DNA of 64,000 nt, taken from Catenibacillus sp964565805. Lineage in GTDB: Bacteria > Bacillota > Clostridia > Lachnospirales > Lachnospiraceae. The stretch covers positions 1 to 64,000 of the forward strand of contig CAZMGH010000004.1 of assembly GCA_964565805.1 (NCBI GenBank), in the 5' to 3' direction. The notes under the pieces were generated by a model. That model had not been told where the DNA came from, did no database searches, and saw only the letters and a program-made list of their open reading frames with translations. Positions 33,743-41,671 of the stretch are shown here, in pieces; positions within the stretch are counted from its first letter, which is position 1; the number at the start of each line of letters is the position of its first letter. The translations under genes were made by a program, and so were the position numbers.

Positions 33743-35078
33743 AGAGTCTGGCAAGAACAAAAACAGCGGCAATGGCCAGTACGATTTCCGCGCACATTTG
33801 GGCATAAGCCAGTCCATATAATGGGAAGAGCCAGTTTAAAATAAACAGTGCAGGGATCTCCAGGACGAGCTTTCTTAAAATAGCAAAGATCAGCGCTTCC
33901 TTGCCCATACCTACCGCCTGGAACACGCCAACGGCCAGGAAATCAATGCACAAAAACGGCAGTCCCAGACAGAAGCCCCTCAAAAAGCGGGTGCCGTAGC
34001 CAATAATCGACGCATTATCCATAAACAGGCCCACCACAAAATGAGCGCCGGCAAAATAGATTATCGCCATGACAATAATAAAGATCAACGCCGCCTTATA
34101 GGCAAAAGTAATGGTCTTTTTCATCCGCTTGTGATTGCCGCTGGCATAATTATAGCTGATCAAAGGCATGATCCCCTGAGACATTCCCATAGAAATGTTC
34201 ATAGGCACCATATTGACTTTATAGGTAATCCCCATAGCTGCCACCGCGTCTGCGCCAAAGGCGGATGTAAAATTATTTAATATAGTCATTCCTGTAACAT
34301 TCAGAAGATTCTGGATGGAGGCAGGGATCCCCACACCAAAGATGCCAAGAATGATCTTCTTTCTAAAGCCAAACATTTTGGGACGGATACATACATAGGT
34401 TCTTCCCCGTTTTATGTACAAAAGGACAAGGAAATACAGACAGGCCACACAGTTGGATAAGAAGGTGGCCAGACCGGCGCCTGCAGCGCCCATATGAAAT
34501 CCCCAGGGGAGGATAAACACAGGATCCAGGATCATATTTAGAATACAGCCGCTCATCGTGCCGATACTGGCATGCATCGCTGAACCTTCTGCCCGGACCA
34601 GATAAGCCATGACCACGTTAAGGATCGCCGGAGCTGCCCCGCAGGTCACAGTCCAGAACATATACCCCTGGGTTGCCCCCAAAGTCGTCTCATCGGCTCC
34701 AAGAAGAGACAAAAGCGGGCTGCCAAGGACAGTACACAGAATGGAAAAAATAATTCCGCAAAAAATAGCGCAGTAAAATCCAAAAGCTGAGCTTCGGGAA
34801 ACCGTATCAAAATCCTTGCGGCCCAGGGCCCGGCTCATCATACTGGAACTGCCTACGCCAAACAGATTGTTCACCGCGTTAAACGCCAGCAGCACCGGCG
34901 CCGCCAGGGCAACGCCCGCATTTTCCACAGGGTCATTAAGCATCCCTACAAAAAATGTGTCCGCCAGGTTATACAGCACCATAACCAGAGAGCTTAACAC
35001 CGTTGGGATGGCCAGCTTGACGACGGCTCTGGCTATGGGCGTATTTTCAAACAGCTCGGTTTTTTTCTTATCTTCCAA
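33684..35078 (-). CDS. MATE family efflux transporter
   Basis: 464 residues with twelve hydrophobic segments in two halves, as in Na+- or H+-coupled multidrug and toxic-compound exporters. Typical pieces: ELFENTPIARAVVKLAIPTVLS at the start read in parts, NLADTFFVG, and MGMSQGIMPLISYNYASG in the second half. The best start is a TTG at 35078 with GGAGGAGG seven bases upstream; the longer frame from a GTG at 35120 has no comparable site, and family members begin at this point. The C-terminal 16 residues (after RLFKSIP) are read antisense to the SDR gene. Confidence 0.9.
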   Translation of the reverse strand: MEDKKKTELFENTPIARAVVKLAIPTVLSSLVMVLYNLADTFFVGMLNDPVENAGVALAAPVLLAFNAVNNLFGVGSSSMMSRALGRKDFDTVSRSSAFGFYCAIFCGIIFSILCTVLGSPLLSLLGADETTLGATQGYMFWTVTCGAAPAILNVVMAYLVRAEGSAMHASIGTMSGCILNMILDPVFILPWGFHMGAAGAGLATFLSNCVACLYFLVLLYIKRGRTYVCIRPKMFGFRKKIILGIFGVGIPASIQNLLNVTGMTILNNFTSAFGADAVAAMGITYKVNMVPMNISMGMSQGIMPLISYNYASGNHKRMKKTITFAYKAALIFIIVMAIIYFAGAHFVVGLFMDNASIIGYGTRFLRGFCLGLPFLCIDFLAVGVFQAVGMGKEALIFAILRKLVLEIPALFILNWLFPLYGLAYAQMCAEIVLAIAAVFVLARLFKSIPHPGGSPGRSGSRVL

Positions 35079-35245
35079 GAATATTCCTCCTCCAATCACT
35101 TTCCTTTTGCCGCTGTTCACCCAATGGACAGCAGCATGCGTTTAAGTTTAATAAGGCCCCCGGCATTTTCCCCGGTGTGACAGAGCGCTGTTCACACAGA
35201 GGCCATGACGGAGGCTATAAGAAATCTTAATGATCCGCAGGCAAT

Positions 35246-36433
35246 TTACAGATAGCTTTTCAGCAGATCCACCTTATCCAGCTTCTCCCAGGGCAGATCC
35301 AGGTCGTTGCGGCCAAAGTGACCGTAAGCGGCAGTCTGTTTGTAAATCGGGCGCCTTAAATCCAGCATTTTAATAATGCCGGCCGGCCGAAGATCAAAGT
35401 TTTCACGGATGATCTCCACGATCTTTTCATTGGACAGCTTTCCCGTACCAAAAGTATCCACCATAACGGATGTCGGATGAGCCACACCAATGGCATAGGA
35501 CAGCTGGATCTCACACTTGTGAGCAATGCCTGCCGCTACAAGATTTTTCGCCACATATCTGGCCGCATAGGCAGCAGAACGGTCAACCTTCGTGCAGTCC
35601 TTTCCGGAAAACGCGCCGCCGCCGTGACGGGCATATCCGCCATAAGTGTCTACAATAATCTTACGGCCAGTCAGACCGCTGTCCCCGTGAGGTCCGCCAA
35701 TAACAAAACGCCCGGTAGGATTAATGAAGAATTTTGTACCCTCATCCACCATATCTGCCGGAAGGATCTCATCAAATACATATTTCTTAATGTCCTCATG
35801 AATCTGCTCCTGAGTCACTGTATCATCATGCTGTGTGGATAATACAACCGCGTCCAGGCGCACCGGCTTGCCGTTTTCATCATATTCCACAGTAACCTGT
35901 GTTTTTCCATCAGGACGAAGGTATTTTAATGTGCCGTCCTTTCTTACCTTTGTCAGCTGACGGGCCAGCTTGTGAGCAAGGGCAATCGGATAAGGCATAT
36001 ACCCTTCCGTTTCATCGGTTGCGTAACCAAACATCATGCCCTGATCTCCGGCGCCAACAGCGTCGATTTCCTCATCAGACATTTTATTTTCTTTCGCTTC
36101 CAGGGCTTTATCCACACCAAGGGCAATGTCCGCAGACTGCTCGTCGATGGCTGTAAGCACGCCGCAGGTTTCCGCATCAAAACCATATTTCGCGCGGGTA
36201 TAACCGATTTCAGCAACAGTCTCCCGAACGATTTTCTGAATATCTACATAAGCATTTGTGGTGATCTCACCCATAACCATAACAAGTCCTGTAGTCACAC
36301 AAGTCTCGCAAGCGACACGGCTCATTGGATCCTGCTCTAACAGGGCGTCTAAAATGGCATCGGAAATCTGATCACACATTTTATCCGGATGCCCTTCAGT
36401 TACTGACTCTGATGTAAATAATAATTTTTCCAT
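35246..36433 (-). CDS. metK: S-adenosylmethionine synthetase
   Basis: 395 residues, full length. Makes SAM from methionine and ATP. Motifs: SVTEGHPDKMCDQISDA near the start, GAGDQGMMFGYA, and the P-loop-like GGGAFSGKDCTKVDRSAAY. Transcribed behind an S-box riboswitch (36561-36702), so expression should fall when SAM is plentiful. The 128 bases between riboswitch terminator and ATG are unusually GC-rich and carry the mosaic intergenic repeat. Confidence 0.97.
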   Translation of the reverse strand: MEKLLFTSESVTEGHPDKMCDQISDAILDALLEQDPMSRVACETCVTTGLVMVMGEITTNAYVDIQKIVRETVAEIGYTRAKYGFDAETCGVLTAIDEQSADIALGVDKALEAKENKMSDEEIDAVGAGDQGMMFGYATDETEGYMPYPIALAHKLARQLTKVRKDGTLKYLRPDGKTQVTVEYDENGKPVRLDAVVLSTQHDDTVTQEQIHEDIKKYVFDEILPADMVDEGTKFFINPTGRFVIGGPHGDSGLTGRKIIVDTYGGYARHGGGAFSGKDCTKVDRSAAYAARYVAKNLVAAGIAHKCEIQLSYAIGVAHPTSVMVDTFGTGKLSNEKIVEIIRENFDLRPAGIIKMLDLRRPIYKQTAAYGHFGRNDLDLPWEKLDKVDLLKSYL

Positions 36434-36525
36434 AGTCTCTCCTTCCTTTTTTGGGGCCTATTTAATACCCTCTCATCTCGCGGCTATGCCGCTGGATGAC
36501 CATTGCCCGCCGGATGCCCGCCCGC

Positions 36526-36558
36526 GCAAGCACGGCGGTCGCCCAACGGACGTATCGC
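36526..36558. repeat. GC-rich intergenic repeat, copy 2
   Basis: Blocks GCAAGCACGGCGG (36526-36538) and CGTATCGC (36551-36558) with 12 bases between, the same layout as 8018-8050. The wider stretch 36472-36530 also shares TCATCTCGCGGCT and a GCCCGCG-rich part with 28238-28290. Confidence 0.6.
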
Positions 36559-36560
36559 AT

Positions 36561-36702
36561 AAAAAAGTCCGCATAAAGCGGACTTGATTTTTCTTTCAAA
36601 TCCTCTTATTGTTCGAATTACTCGCTCAGGTTGGCACCTTCCATGTAAGGGGTTGCCGCAATTTCGCAGATCCTTGGTCTCCATTGCTCTGAATAAGAGA
36701 GT
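36561..36702 (-). ncRNA. SAM-I (S-box) riboswitch with terminator, upstream of metK
   Basis: Read on the minus strand, P1 is formed by CTCTTATT (near 36699) and AATAAGAG (near 36602). Inside it are the S-box core segments: CAGAG, GGAG, AAGGATCTGCGAAA, GCGGCAACC, GGAAGGTGCCAACC and TGAGCGA. It is followed by a terminator, AAGTCCGC (36578-36585) with GCGGACTT (36565-36572) and six U. This is the classical layout for SAM-controlled termination before methionine and SAM genes in Firmicutes. It starts immediately after the murA stop codon. Confidence 0.93.
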
Positions 36703-36708
36703 TTTAAA

Positions 36709-38001
36709 TTAACCGATTTTCAGTTTAAATTTTTGTGCTTCCTTTTCGCTGTTGACCTTTTCGATCATACCGCCAAGAGAACGAAGCTTGCCCTCAAAAT
36801 TTTCATACCCCCGCTGGATATAATGAATATCATCAACAGTCGTATACCCTTCCGCCGCAAGTCCGGCAATGACCAGAGCAGCGCCGGCCCTAAGATCCGG
36901 GGCTGTTACCTTTGCTCCCCAGTATTCCTTAACCCCTGTCACAAAGGCTGTATTTCCTTCCACCTTAATGTTGCTGCCCATACGGGCCAGCTCATCCACA
37001 TATTTAAAGCGGTTTTCAAAAATACTTTCTGTGACAATGCTTGTACCATCCGACAGACCCAAAGCAATAAGGATCTGAGGCTGCATATCTGTAGGAAATC
37101 CCGGATAAGGCAAGGTTTTAATATTTGTAGGATGACACCGCCGGGTGGAAACCACGCGGACCGCGTCATCAGACTCTTCAATCTGAGCTCCCATTTCCAG
37201 CAGCTTTGCTGTAATAGATTCCAGATGTTTGGGGATAACATTTTTCACGGTAATATCCCCTTTCGTAGCTACTGCCGCGCACATGAAAGTGCCGGCTTCA
37301 ATCTGATCCGGAATAATGGCATACTCCGCCCCTTTAAACCGGCTGACGCCCCGGATACGGATCACATCTGTCCCTGCGCCTTTAATGTCCGCGCCCATAC
37401 TGTTCAGGAAATTCGCCACATCCACAATGTGCGGCTCTTTTGCCGCATTTTCCAAGACAGTACGGCCTTCTGCCATAGAAGCGGCCATCATTACATTAAT
37501 GGTAGCTCCTACAGTAACAACGTCAAAATAAATATGGGCGCCTACCAGACGGTCTGCCTCTGCTATGATCATGCCATTTTCAATGGTTACCTTAGCCCCT
37601 AAAGCACGGAAGCCTTTAATATGCTGATCAATGGGACGGCTGCCGATAGCACAGCCTCCCGGGAGAGCCACCTGAGCTTTTTTATATTTTCCCAAAAGCG
37701 CTCCAAGAAGATAATAAGACGCCCGGATCTTCCGGATAAAACCGTCATCAATACAAAGGGACTGAATATTTGCGCCATTTATTTTAACTGTATTACCGTC
37801 AATCCGATGGACCTTGGCTCCAATGGAAGAAATCGCCTGCAGCAGAATATTGATGTCGTTCACATTCGGCATATTTTCAATTAAAACATCTTCATTAGAC
37901 ATAACCGCAGCTGCAAGGATGCCTAAAGCCGCGTTTTTCGCGCCGCCGATATTAACTTCGCCAACCAAAGGATTGCCGCCTTTTATAATATACTGTTCCA
38001 T
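36709..38001 (-). CDS. murA: UDP-N-acetylglucosamine 1-carboxyvinyltransferase
   Basis: 430 residues. Transfers enolpyruvate from PEP to UDP-GlcNAc, the first committed step of peptidoglycan synthesis and the target of fosfomycin. K22/N23 in GGAKNAAL and the catalytic Cys117 in LPGGCAIGSRPID are present, so the enzyme should be fosfomycin-sensitive in principle (Cys rather than Asp). It has its own promoter and an unusually structured GC-rich leader. Confidence 0.97.
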   Translation of the reverse strand: MEQYIIKGGNPLVGEVNIGGAKNAALGILAAAVMSNEDVLIENMPNVNDINILLQAISSIGAKVHRIDGNTVKINGANIQSLCIDDGFIRKIRASYYLLGALLGKYKKAQVALPGGCAIGSRPIDQHIKGFRALGAKVTIENGMIIAEADRLVGAHIYFDVVTVGATINVMMAASMAEGRTVLENAAKEPHIVDVANFLNSMGADIKGAGTDVIRIRGVSRFKGAEYAIIPDQIEAGTFMCAAVATKGDITVKNVIPKHLESITAKLLEMGAQIEESDDAVRVVSTRRCHPTNIKTLPYPGFPTDMQPQILIALGLSDGTSIVTESIFENRFKYVDELARMGSNIKVEGNTAFVTGVKEYWGAKVTAPDLRAGAALVIAGLAAEGYTTVDDIHYIQRGYENFEGKLRSLGGMIEKVNSEKEAQKFKLKIG

Positions 38002-38030
38002 TGCACACCTCTTAATATTTTTAGGCGTTG

Positions 38031-38078
38031 AGCGCCCTGCCGGGGTTCGACCCAGGTCGCAGGTCTTGACTTCGCGCT
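38031..38078 (-). other. Nested stems in the murA leader
   Basis: On the minus strand AGCGC and GCGCT (38074-38078, 38031-38035) enclose CCTGC/GCAGG (38059-38063, 38036-38040), with a third inner stem GGGT/ACCC around 38043-38053. All are within the transcribed leader, between the predicted start and the murA ATG. Function unknown. Confidence 0.45.
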
Positions 38079-38096
38079 GCTCTTTGCCTACTGGAT

Positions 38097-38124
38097 ATTA
38101 TACCATATTAAGGGGATTTGTAAA
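38097..38124 (-). promoter_or_regulatory. murA promoter
   Basis: TTTACA (38119-38124), 16 bases, TATAAT (38097-38102) on the minus strand. Confidence 0.7.
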
Positions 38125-38147
38125 TTAGTTTTTAAATTTTTATTAAC

Positions 38148-38192
38148 TAAAAAAAACGAGGAAGCCTGGAAATATTTGGCGTTTCCAGGCTT
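38148..38192 (-). terminator. yfhO terminator
   Basis: Perfect 11-bp stem AAGCCTGGAAA (38162-38172) and TTTCCAGGCTT (38182-38192), then a run of U on the minus strand (38150-38157). It starts six bases after the stop codon. Confidence 0.85.
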
Positions 38193-38197
38193 AAATT

Positions 38198-40819
38198 TTA
38201 AATTGTTACAACTTTGTTTCTTTGATTTTTCTTTTTCTGTTTTCTCAGGATAAGAACAGCAAATATCAGACAGCTTCCAGCGGTAAGGATAAAGCCGGGG
38301 ATGAAACCGGTTGGGGTGTAGGTCATTTCTACAGTATGGGTGCCCTGGGTAAGGCGGATATACATGAGAGAGCCGTTAATGGACTCTGTTTCAACCTTTT
38401 TCCCGTCTACTTTTACTGTCCATCCGCTGTCGTAAGGAATGGAGGTGAACATGATCCCGTCTTCGGCGGCGGTAATCGTGCCGCTGATGCGGGTGTCGGA
38501 AAATTCCGTAATGTCCCACTGATTCTGGCTTACAGTGTCATAAAATTCCTCAAAAACCTGCGAATCATAGGTAAACATGTAAAGTTCCACGGTGCCGCTG
38601 GAATGATCGCTGTCTGTGACAAATTCCAGCTCAATATGGCCTTCATTTCCCAGTTCCACCAAATGGCCCCGGGTATCAGAATAGGTTTTTACCGAATCAT
38701 TCCTGCTCACCTTCAGACTGTCGCAGTTGGCTGCTCGATAGTAAATATAGTAAGTCTGGCCATCGGTTATATCCATGGTCAGCTTCAGGCTGGCCTCATC
38801 TCCGGCGCTCTCCTTTGTATAGGAAAACTGGCCATTGCCCAAATCGGACAGATCGCAGCCCTCACCAGTAAGGCCGGTAAAGGTTGTCTCCTGGAACAAA
38901 AGGGCATCGGTCCCGGTGGCTTTCTGAACAAAATCATTCAGCACATAAGACGGAAGGCTTCCGTCATAATCCCAGTCCGCGTAGGATTCATCCACCATAA
39001 ATCCCAGAGACAGGGCATAGGGATTTTCATAAAGGCTCTGATCCCCTGAGGTGGTCACATAATTAAAGGTGCGGATCTGATCTACCTGATCTGTGGATAA
39101 AAGATATTTAATCCCAAAAATACTGTCTGTTAATGAGGTGGCGCCTACATAACTGTACTTGTTGGTTGCTTCAAAATACCCTACCTTGCCCATCAGGTCA
39201 TTAATGGAAGCGCCCATAGTGGACGCAAACAGAGAAACCCCCGGCAGATCCAGCCACATATTATTATTTCGGGCGCTGAAAGAATCTAGCTCCATCCGGT
39301 AAAAGCCCCCATCCTCCTGGGACTGGGCCACTTCTTTCAATTCCTTTGCCGACTCCAGATACTGATTATAAGAAGTTCGGTTAATGCTGCCATTTTCGCA
39401 CAAACCATAAATGCTGTTTCCCGCAACCTCCACAGTAATCAGCGCCATAGCTGCGCCACGGTAAAAATTTCTCCGGGTCACACAGCTCTTATATAAACAC
39501 ATCCATATAAAATACAAAAGCAGTAAAAGCTCTGTAATCGCATAAGAATATATTTCCAGATCCACATCCGGATCCAGCCAGCACCACAGCACAAGGCCCT
39601 GAAGCAGAACAAAGGACAAAAGGTACTGCCAGAACCTTAGCTTTCTCAGCCTTAAGACCACCTCATAGGCCATGGTCAAAGCCAGAAAGGCATAAATAAA
39701 AGTAAAGCGGGCCGGCAGACTGTTGGGAAAGTGGAATCCGTGCCAAATATAGTCCAGGATCCTAAAGTTGGTGCTAAACAGCATAAATACCAGCAGGCCA
39801 AGCTTGAGCAGACGCACTCCGAGAGGAATCCCTTTGCAGAAAATATACAAGATCACCAGGAGCATGGTAAAGACGCCAAAATAAAGGTTCGGATCGCCGC
39901 TAAGCTCTGTAGGCTCGACAAAAGCAAACTGCTGACTGAGCAGCTCTGTAAAGCTGTGATAAAACTCAATCTCTGTGGGAAACTCTGAATTTGCCGAGTT
40001 GGATACAGCTAACGCGGACAAAGTGGGCAGCACAAGGATGCCGCTGGCAGCTCCTGCCAGCAGGGAATAGCCGGCAAACTGAATCCCTCGTTTAAAAAAC
40101 AGACCCACAGACTTTTTCCTTACCTGGGCAAAGGCCACAAAAAAGTAAAGAATAAGAAAAATGCACACCATAATGGCAATATAATAATTGCTGATAATGG
40201 ATAACGCCAGCATGGCCGCGTACAAAAGCCCCTGACCGGAGCGGACCAGCCGTTCCAGGCCCAAAACAACCAAAGGAAGAAGGACCAGACAGTCCAGCCA
40301 CATAATATTCCAGTTATAGCCCAGGACCCATCCGCACAGGGCGTAAAACAGTGAAAAATACACAATGGAAATATTATATCTGCCAAACCGCCTCCGTATA
40401 TAATAGGCAAAGACTGTACTTGCCAAAGCGATCTTAAGCATTAAAATAAAGGTAAAGCCCTCCAGCAAAAGACCTCTTGGAAAAAGCAACAGCAAAACAT
40501 TTAAAGGGCTTGCCAGGTAATAGGCCACAATGGCCCAGAAATTCATCCCCAGTCCGCCGGTAAAGCTGTAAAACAGGCTCTCTCCGCCCCAGATCTTCCG
40601 GTAAAATTCAGAAAAAAACGGCGCGTACTGGTGATAGGAATCAATGATCTCCACCTGACGGTCCCCAAAAGGATAAACCCCAAGAACAATGTACGCTGCC
40701 ACTAAGATCAAAAGAGGCAGAATAAATGCCATAAGATAGTACCTGTTCCTGCAGATCCATTTCCCTAAAACCGTATGTTCATAGAAGCTCTGCAGGCCGC
40801 TTCTTATTTTGAGGCTCAT
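38198..40819 (-). CDS. yfhO: YfhO family multi-spanning membrane protein
   Basis: 873 residues. The first two-thirds have about a dozen transmembrane helices with the family features GDRQVEIIDSYHQYAPFFSEF, YSFTGGLGMNFWAIVAYYLASPLN and YNWNIMWLDCLVLLPLVVLG; the last third is a large extracellular beta-rich domain. YfhO proteins look like GT-C glycosyltransferases; in Bacillus and Listeria relatives glycosylate lipoteichoic acid. Its start overlaps the aroK stop by four bases. Confidence 0.9.
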   Translation of the reverse strand: MSLKIRSGLQSFYEHTVLGKWICRNRYYLMAFILPLLILVAAYIVLGVYPFGDRQVEIIDSYHQYAPFFSEFYRKIWGGESLFYSFTGGLGMNFWAIVAYYLASPLNVLLLLFPRGLLLEGFTFILMLKIALASTVFAYYIRRRFGRYNISIVYFSLFYALCGWVLGYNWNIMWLDCLVLLPLVVLGLERLVRSGQGLLYAAMLALSIISNYYIAIMVCIFLILYFFVAFAQVRKKSVGLFFKRGIQFAGYSLLAGAASGILVLPTLSALAVSNSANSEFPTEIEFYHSFTELLSQQFAFVEPTELSGDPNLYFGVFTMLLVILYIFCKGIPLGVRLLKLGLLVFMLFSTNFRILDYIWHGFHFPNSLPARFTFIYAFLALTMAYEVVLRLRKLRFWQYLLSFVLLQGLVLWCWLDPDVDLEIYSYAITELLLLLYFIWMCLYKSCVTRRNFYRGAAMALITVEVAGNSIYGLCENGSINRTSYNQYLESAKELKEVAQSQEDGGFYRMELDSFSARNNNMWLDLPGVSLFASTMGASINDLMGKVGYFEATNKYSYVGATSLTDSIFGIKYLLSTDQVDQIRTFNYVTTSGDQSLYENPYALSLGFMVDESYADWDYDGSLPSYVLNDFVQKATGTDALLFQETTFTGLTGEGCDLSDLGNGQFSYTKESAGDEASLKLTMDITDGQTYYIYYRAANCDSLKVSRNDSVKTYSDTRGHLVELGNEGHIELEFVTDSDHSSGTVELYMFTYDSQVFEEFYDTVSQNQWDITEFSDTRISGTITAAEDGIMFTSIPYDSGWTVKVDGKKVETESINGSLMYIRLTQGTHTVEMTYTPTGFIPGFILTAGSCLIFAVLILRKQKKKNQRNKVVTI

Positions 40820-41331
40820 ACATCTCCTTCCATAGAGCGGATCACGGCTTTTCGGATCTTTTCAATCGACTTCTCAATGGTCAGGCCGTCGATATTCACC
40901 GTAACATCCGCATATTTCTCATACAGCGGGCAGCGCTCCTTATACAGATCTAAAAGAGTTCTGCCCTTTTTGATCACAACGCCTCTCCGGCTCAGATTCC
41001 CAAGTCGCTTTTTTAAATTTTCATAGGACAGCTGTATGTAAACAATCAGACCGTCTTTTCCCAACGCCTCCATGGCTTCACTGCCGTAAACCACGCTGCC
41101 GCCGGTAGCGATTACATGATCCTGAACCTGAATATCCCGGTTCACCTGATTTTCAATGGCTATAAATCCATCGATTCCATGAAGGGAAATCAGCTCATGG
41201 AGCACCTTGCCTTCCTGTTTCTGGATCAGCAGATCCGAATCCATAAACTGATAGCCCAATATTTTTGCCAGGACGACCCCAATGGAACTCTTTCCGACCC
41301 CGGGCATACCAATTAATACAATATTTTTCAT
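40816..41331 (-). CDS. aroK: Shikimate kinase
   Basis: 171 residues. Phosphorylates shikimate in aromatic amino acid synthesis. MKNIVLIGMPGVGKSS has Walker A at 8-15; MDSDLLI (the acidic residues binding shikimate), ATGGS and LSRRG (the lid region) follow. I start at 41331 rather than at the upstream in-frame ATG at 41340, because GGGAG lies at the right distance for the former. It stands apart from other aro genes and is paired with yfhO. Confidence 0.9.
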   Translation of the reverse strand: MKNIVLIGMPGVGKSSIGVVLAKILGYQFMDSDLLIQKQEGKVLHELISLHGIDGFIAIENQVNRDIQVQDHVIATGGSVVYGSEAMEALGKDGLIVYIQLSYENLKKRLGNLSRRGVVIKKGRTLLDLYKERCPLYEKYADVTVNIDGLTIEKSIEKIRKAVIRSMEGDV

Positions 41332-41400
41332 AGACTTCATCTCCCGCAAAACAAACGCCGGAAACCACAAATGTTTCCGACTGTCAGTAAATCGTAACCA

Positions 41401-41432
41401 TTCCTGTTGACTGGCTTGCCAGTGAACAGGAA
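41401..41432. promoter_or_regulatory. 32-base inverted repeat in the aroK leader
   Basis: TTCCTGTT and AACAGGAA, with an inner stem ACTGGC/GCCAGT and a two-base loop; one mismatch only. It lies between the aroK promoter and its start codon, so it should be in the transcript. It may be a regulatory hairpin. A second short hairpin, GGAAAC/GTTTCC, follows at 41360-41378. Confidence 0.45.
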
Positions 41433-41442
41433 CTTGTAAACC

Positions 41443-41471
41443 ATTGTATCACTAAGAAAATTGAAACACAA
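41443..41471 (-). promoter_or_regulatory. aroK-yfhO promoter
   Basis: TTGTGT (41466-41471), 17 bases, TACAAT (41443-41448) on the minus strand. Its -35 is only three bases from the -35 of the divergent pyrophosphatase promoter. Confidence 0.55.
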
Positions 41472-41474
41472 CTA

Positions 41475-41503
41475 TTTACACAATAATTTCAAACTTTTAT
41501 AAT
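41475..41503 (+). promoter_or_regulatory. Promoter of the tandem pyrophosphatase genes
   Basis: TTTACA (41475-41480), 17 bases, TATAAT (41498-41503). The motif TGATACCAGGGTCAAA begins five bases later, at 41509-41524, where transcription should start. Confidence 0.75.
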
Positions 41504-41671
41504 AATGATGATACCAGGGTCAAATCGATATGATTTCCACATTTGCGCGAAAAAAATAAGACGAAAACCTCTGGTTTCCAAAACCATGGATTTATGATAC
41601 ACTGAAAACTAGAAGGACCTGTTCATATCCGGCCTTTGCCGGACACTATTTTTATATCAGGAGTTTATTTT

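Noticed and set aside
35143..35245. Terminator of metK
   Set aside because: There is an inverted repeat GTGTGA/TCACAC (35175-35197) but no U-tract, and it is 50 bases past the stop; the evidence is too weak.
36733..37602. Open frame of 289 codons on the plus strand
   Set aside because: Antisense to murA, with an implausible composition rich in His, Cys and Arg.
38031..38080. tRNA-like sequence (GGGTTCGACCC resembles a T-arm)
   Set aside because: No acceptor stem, D-arm or anticodon arm can be drawn; it is explained as a hairpin in the murA leader.
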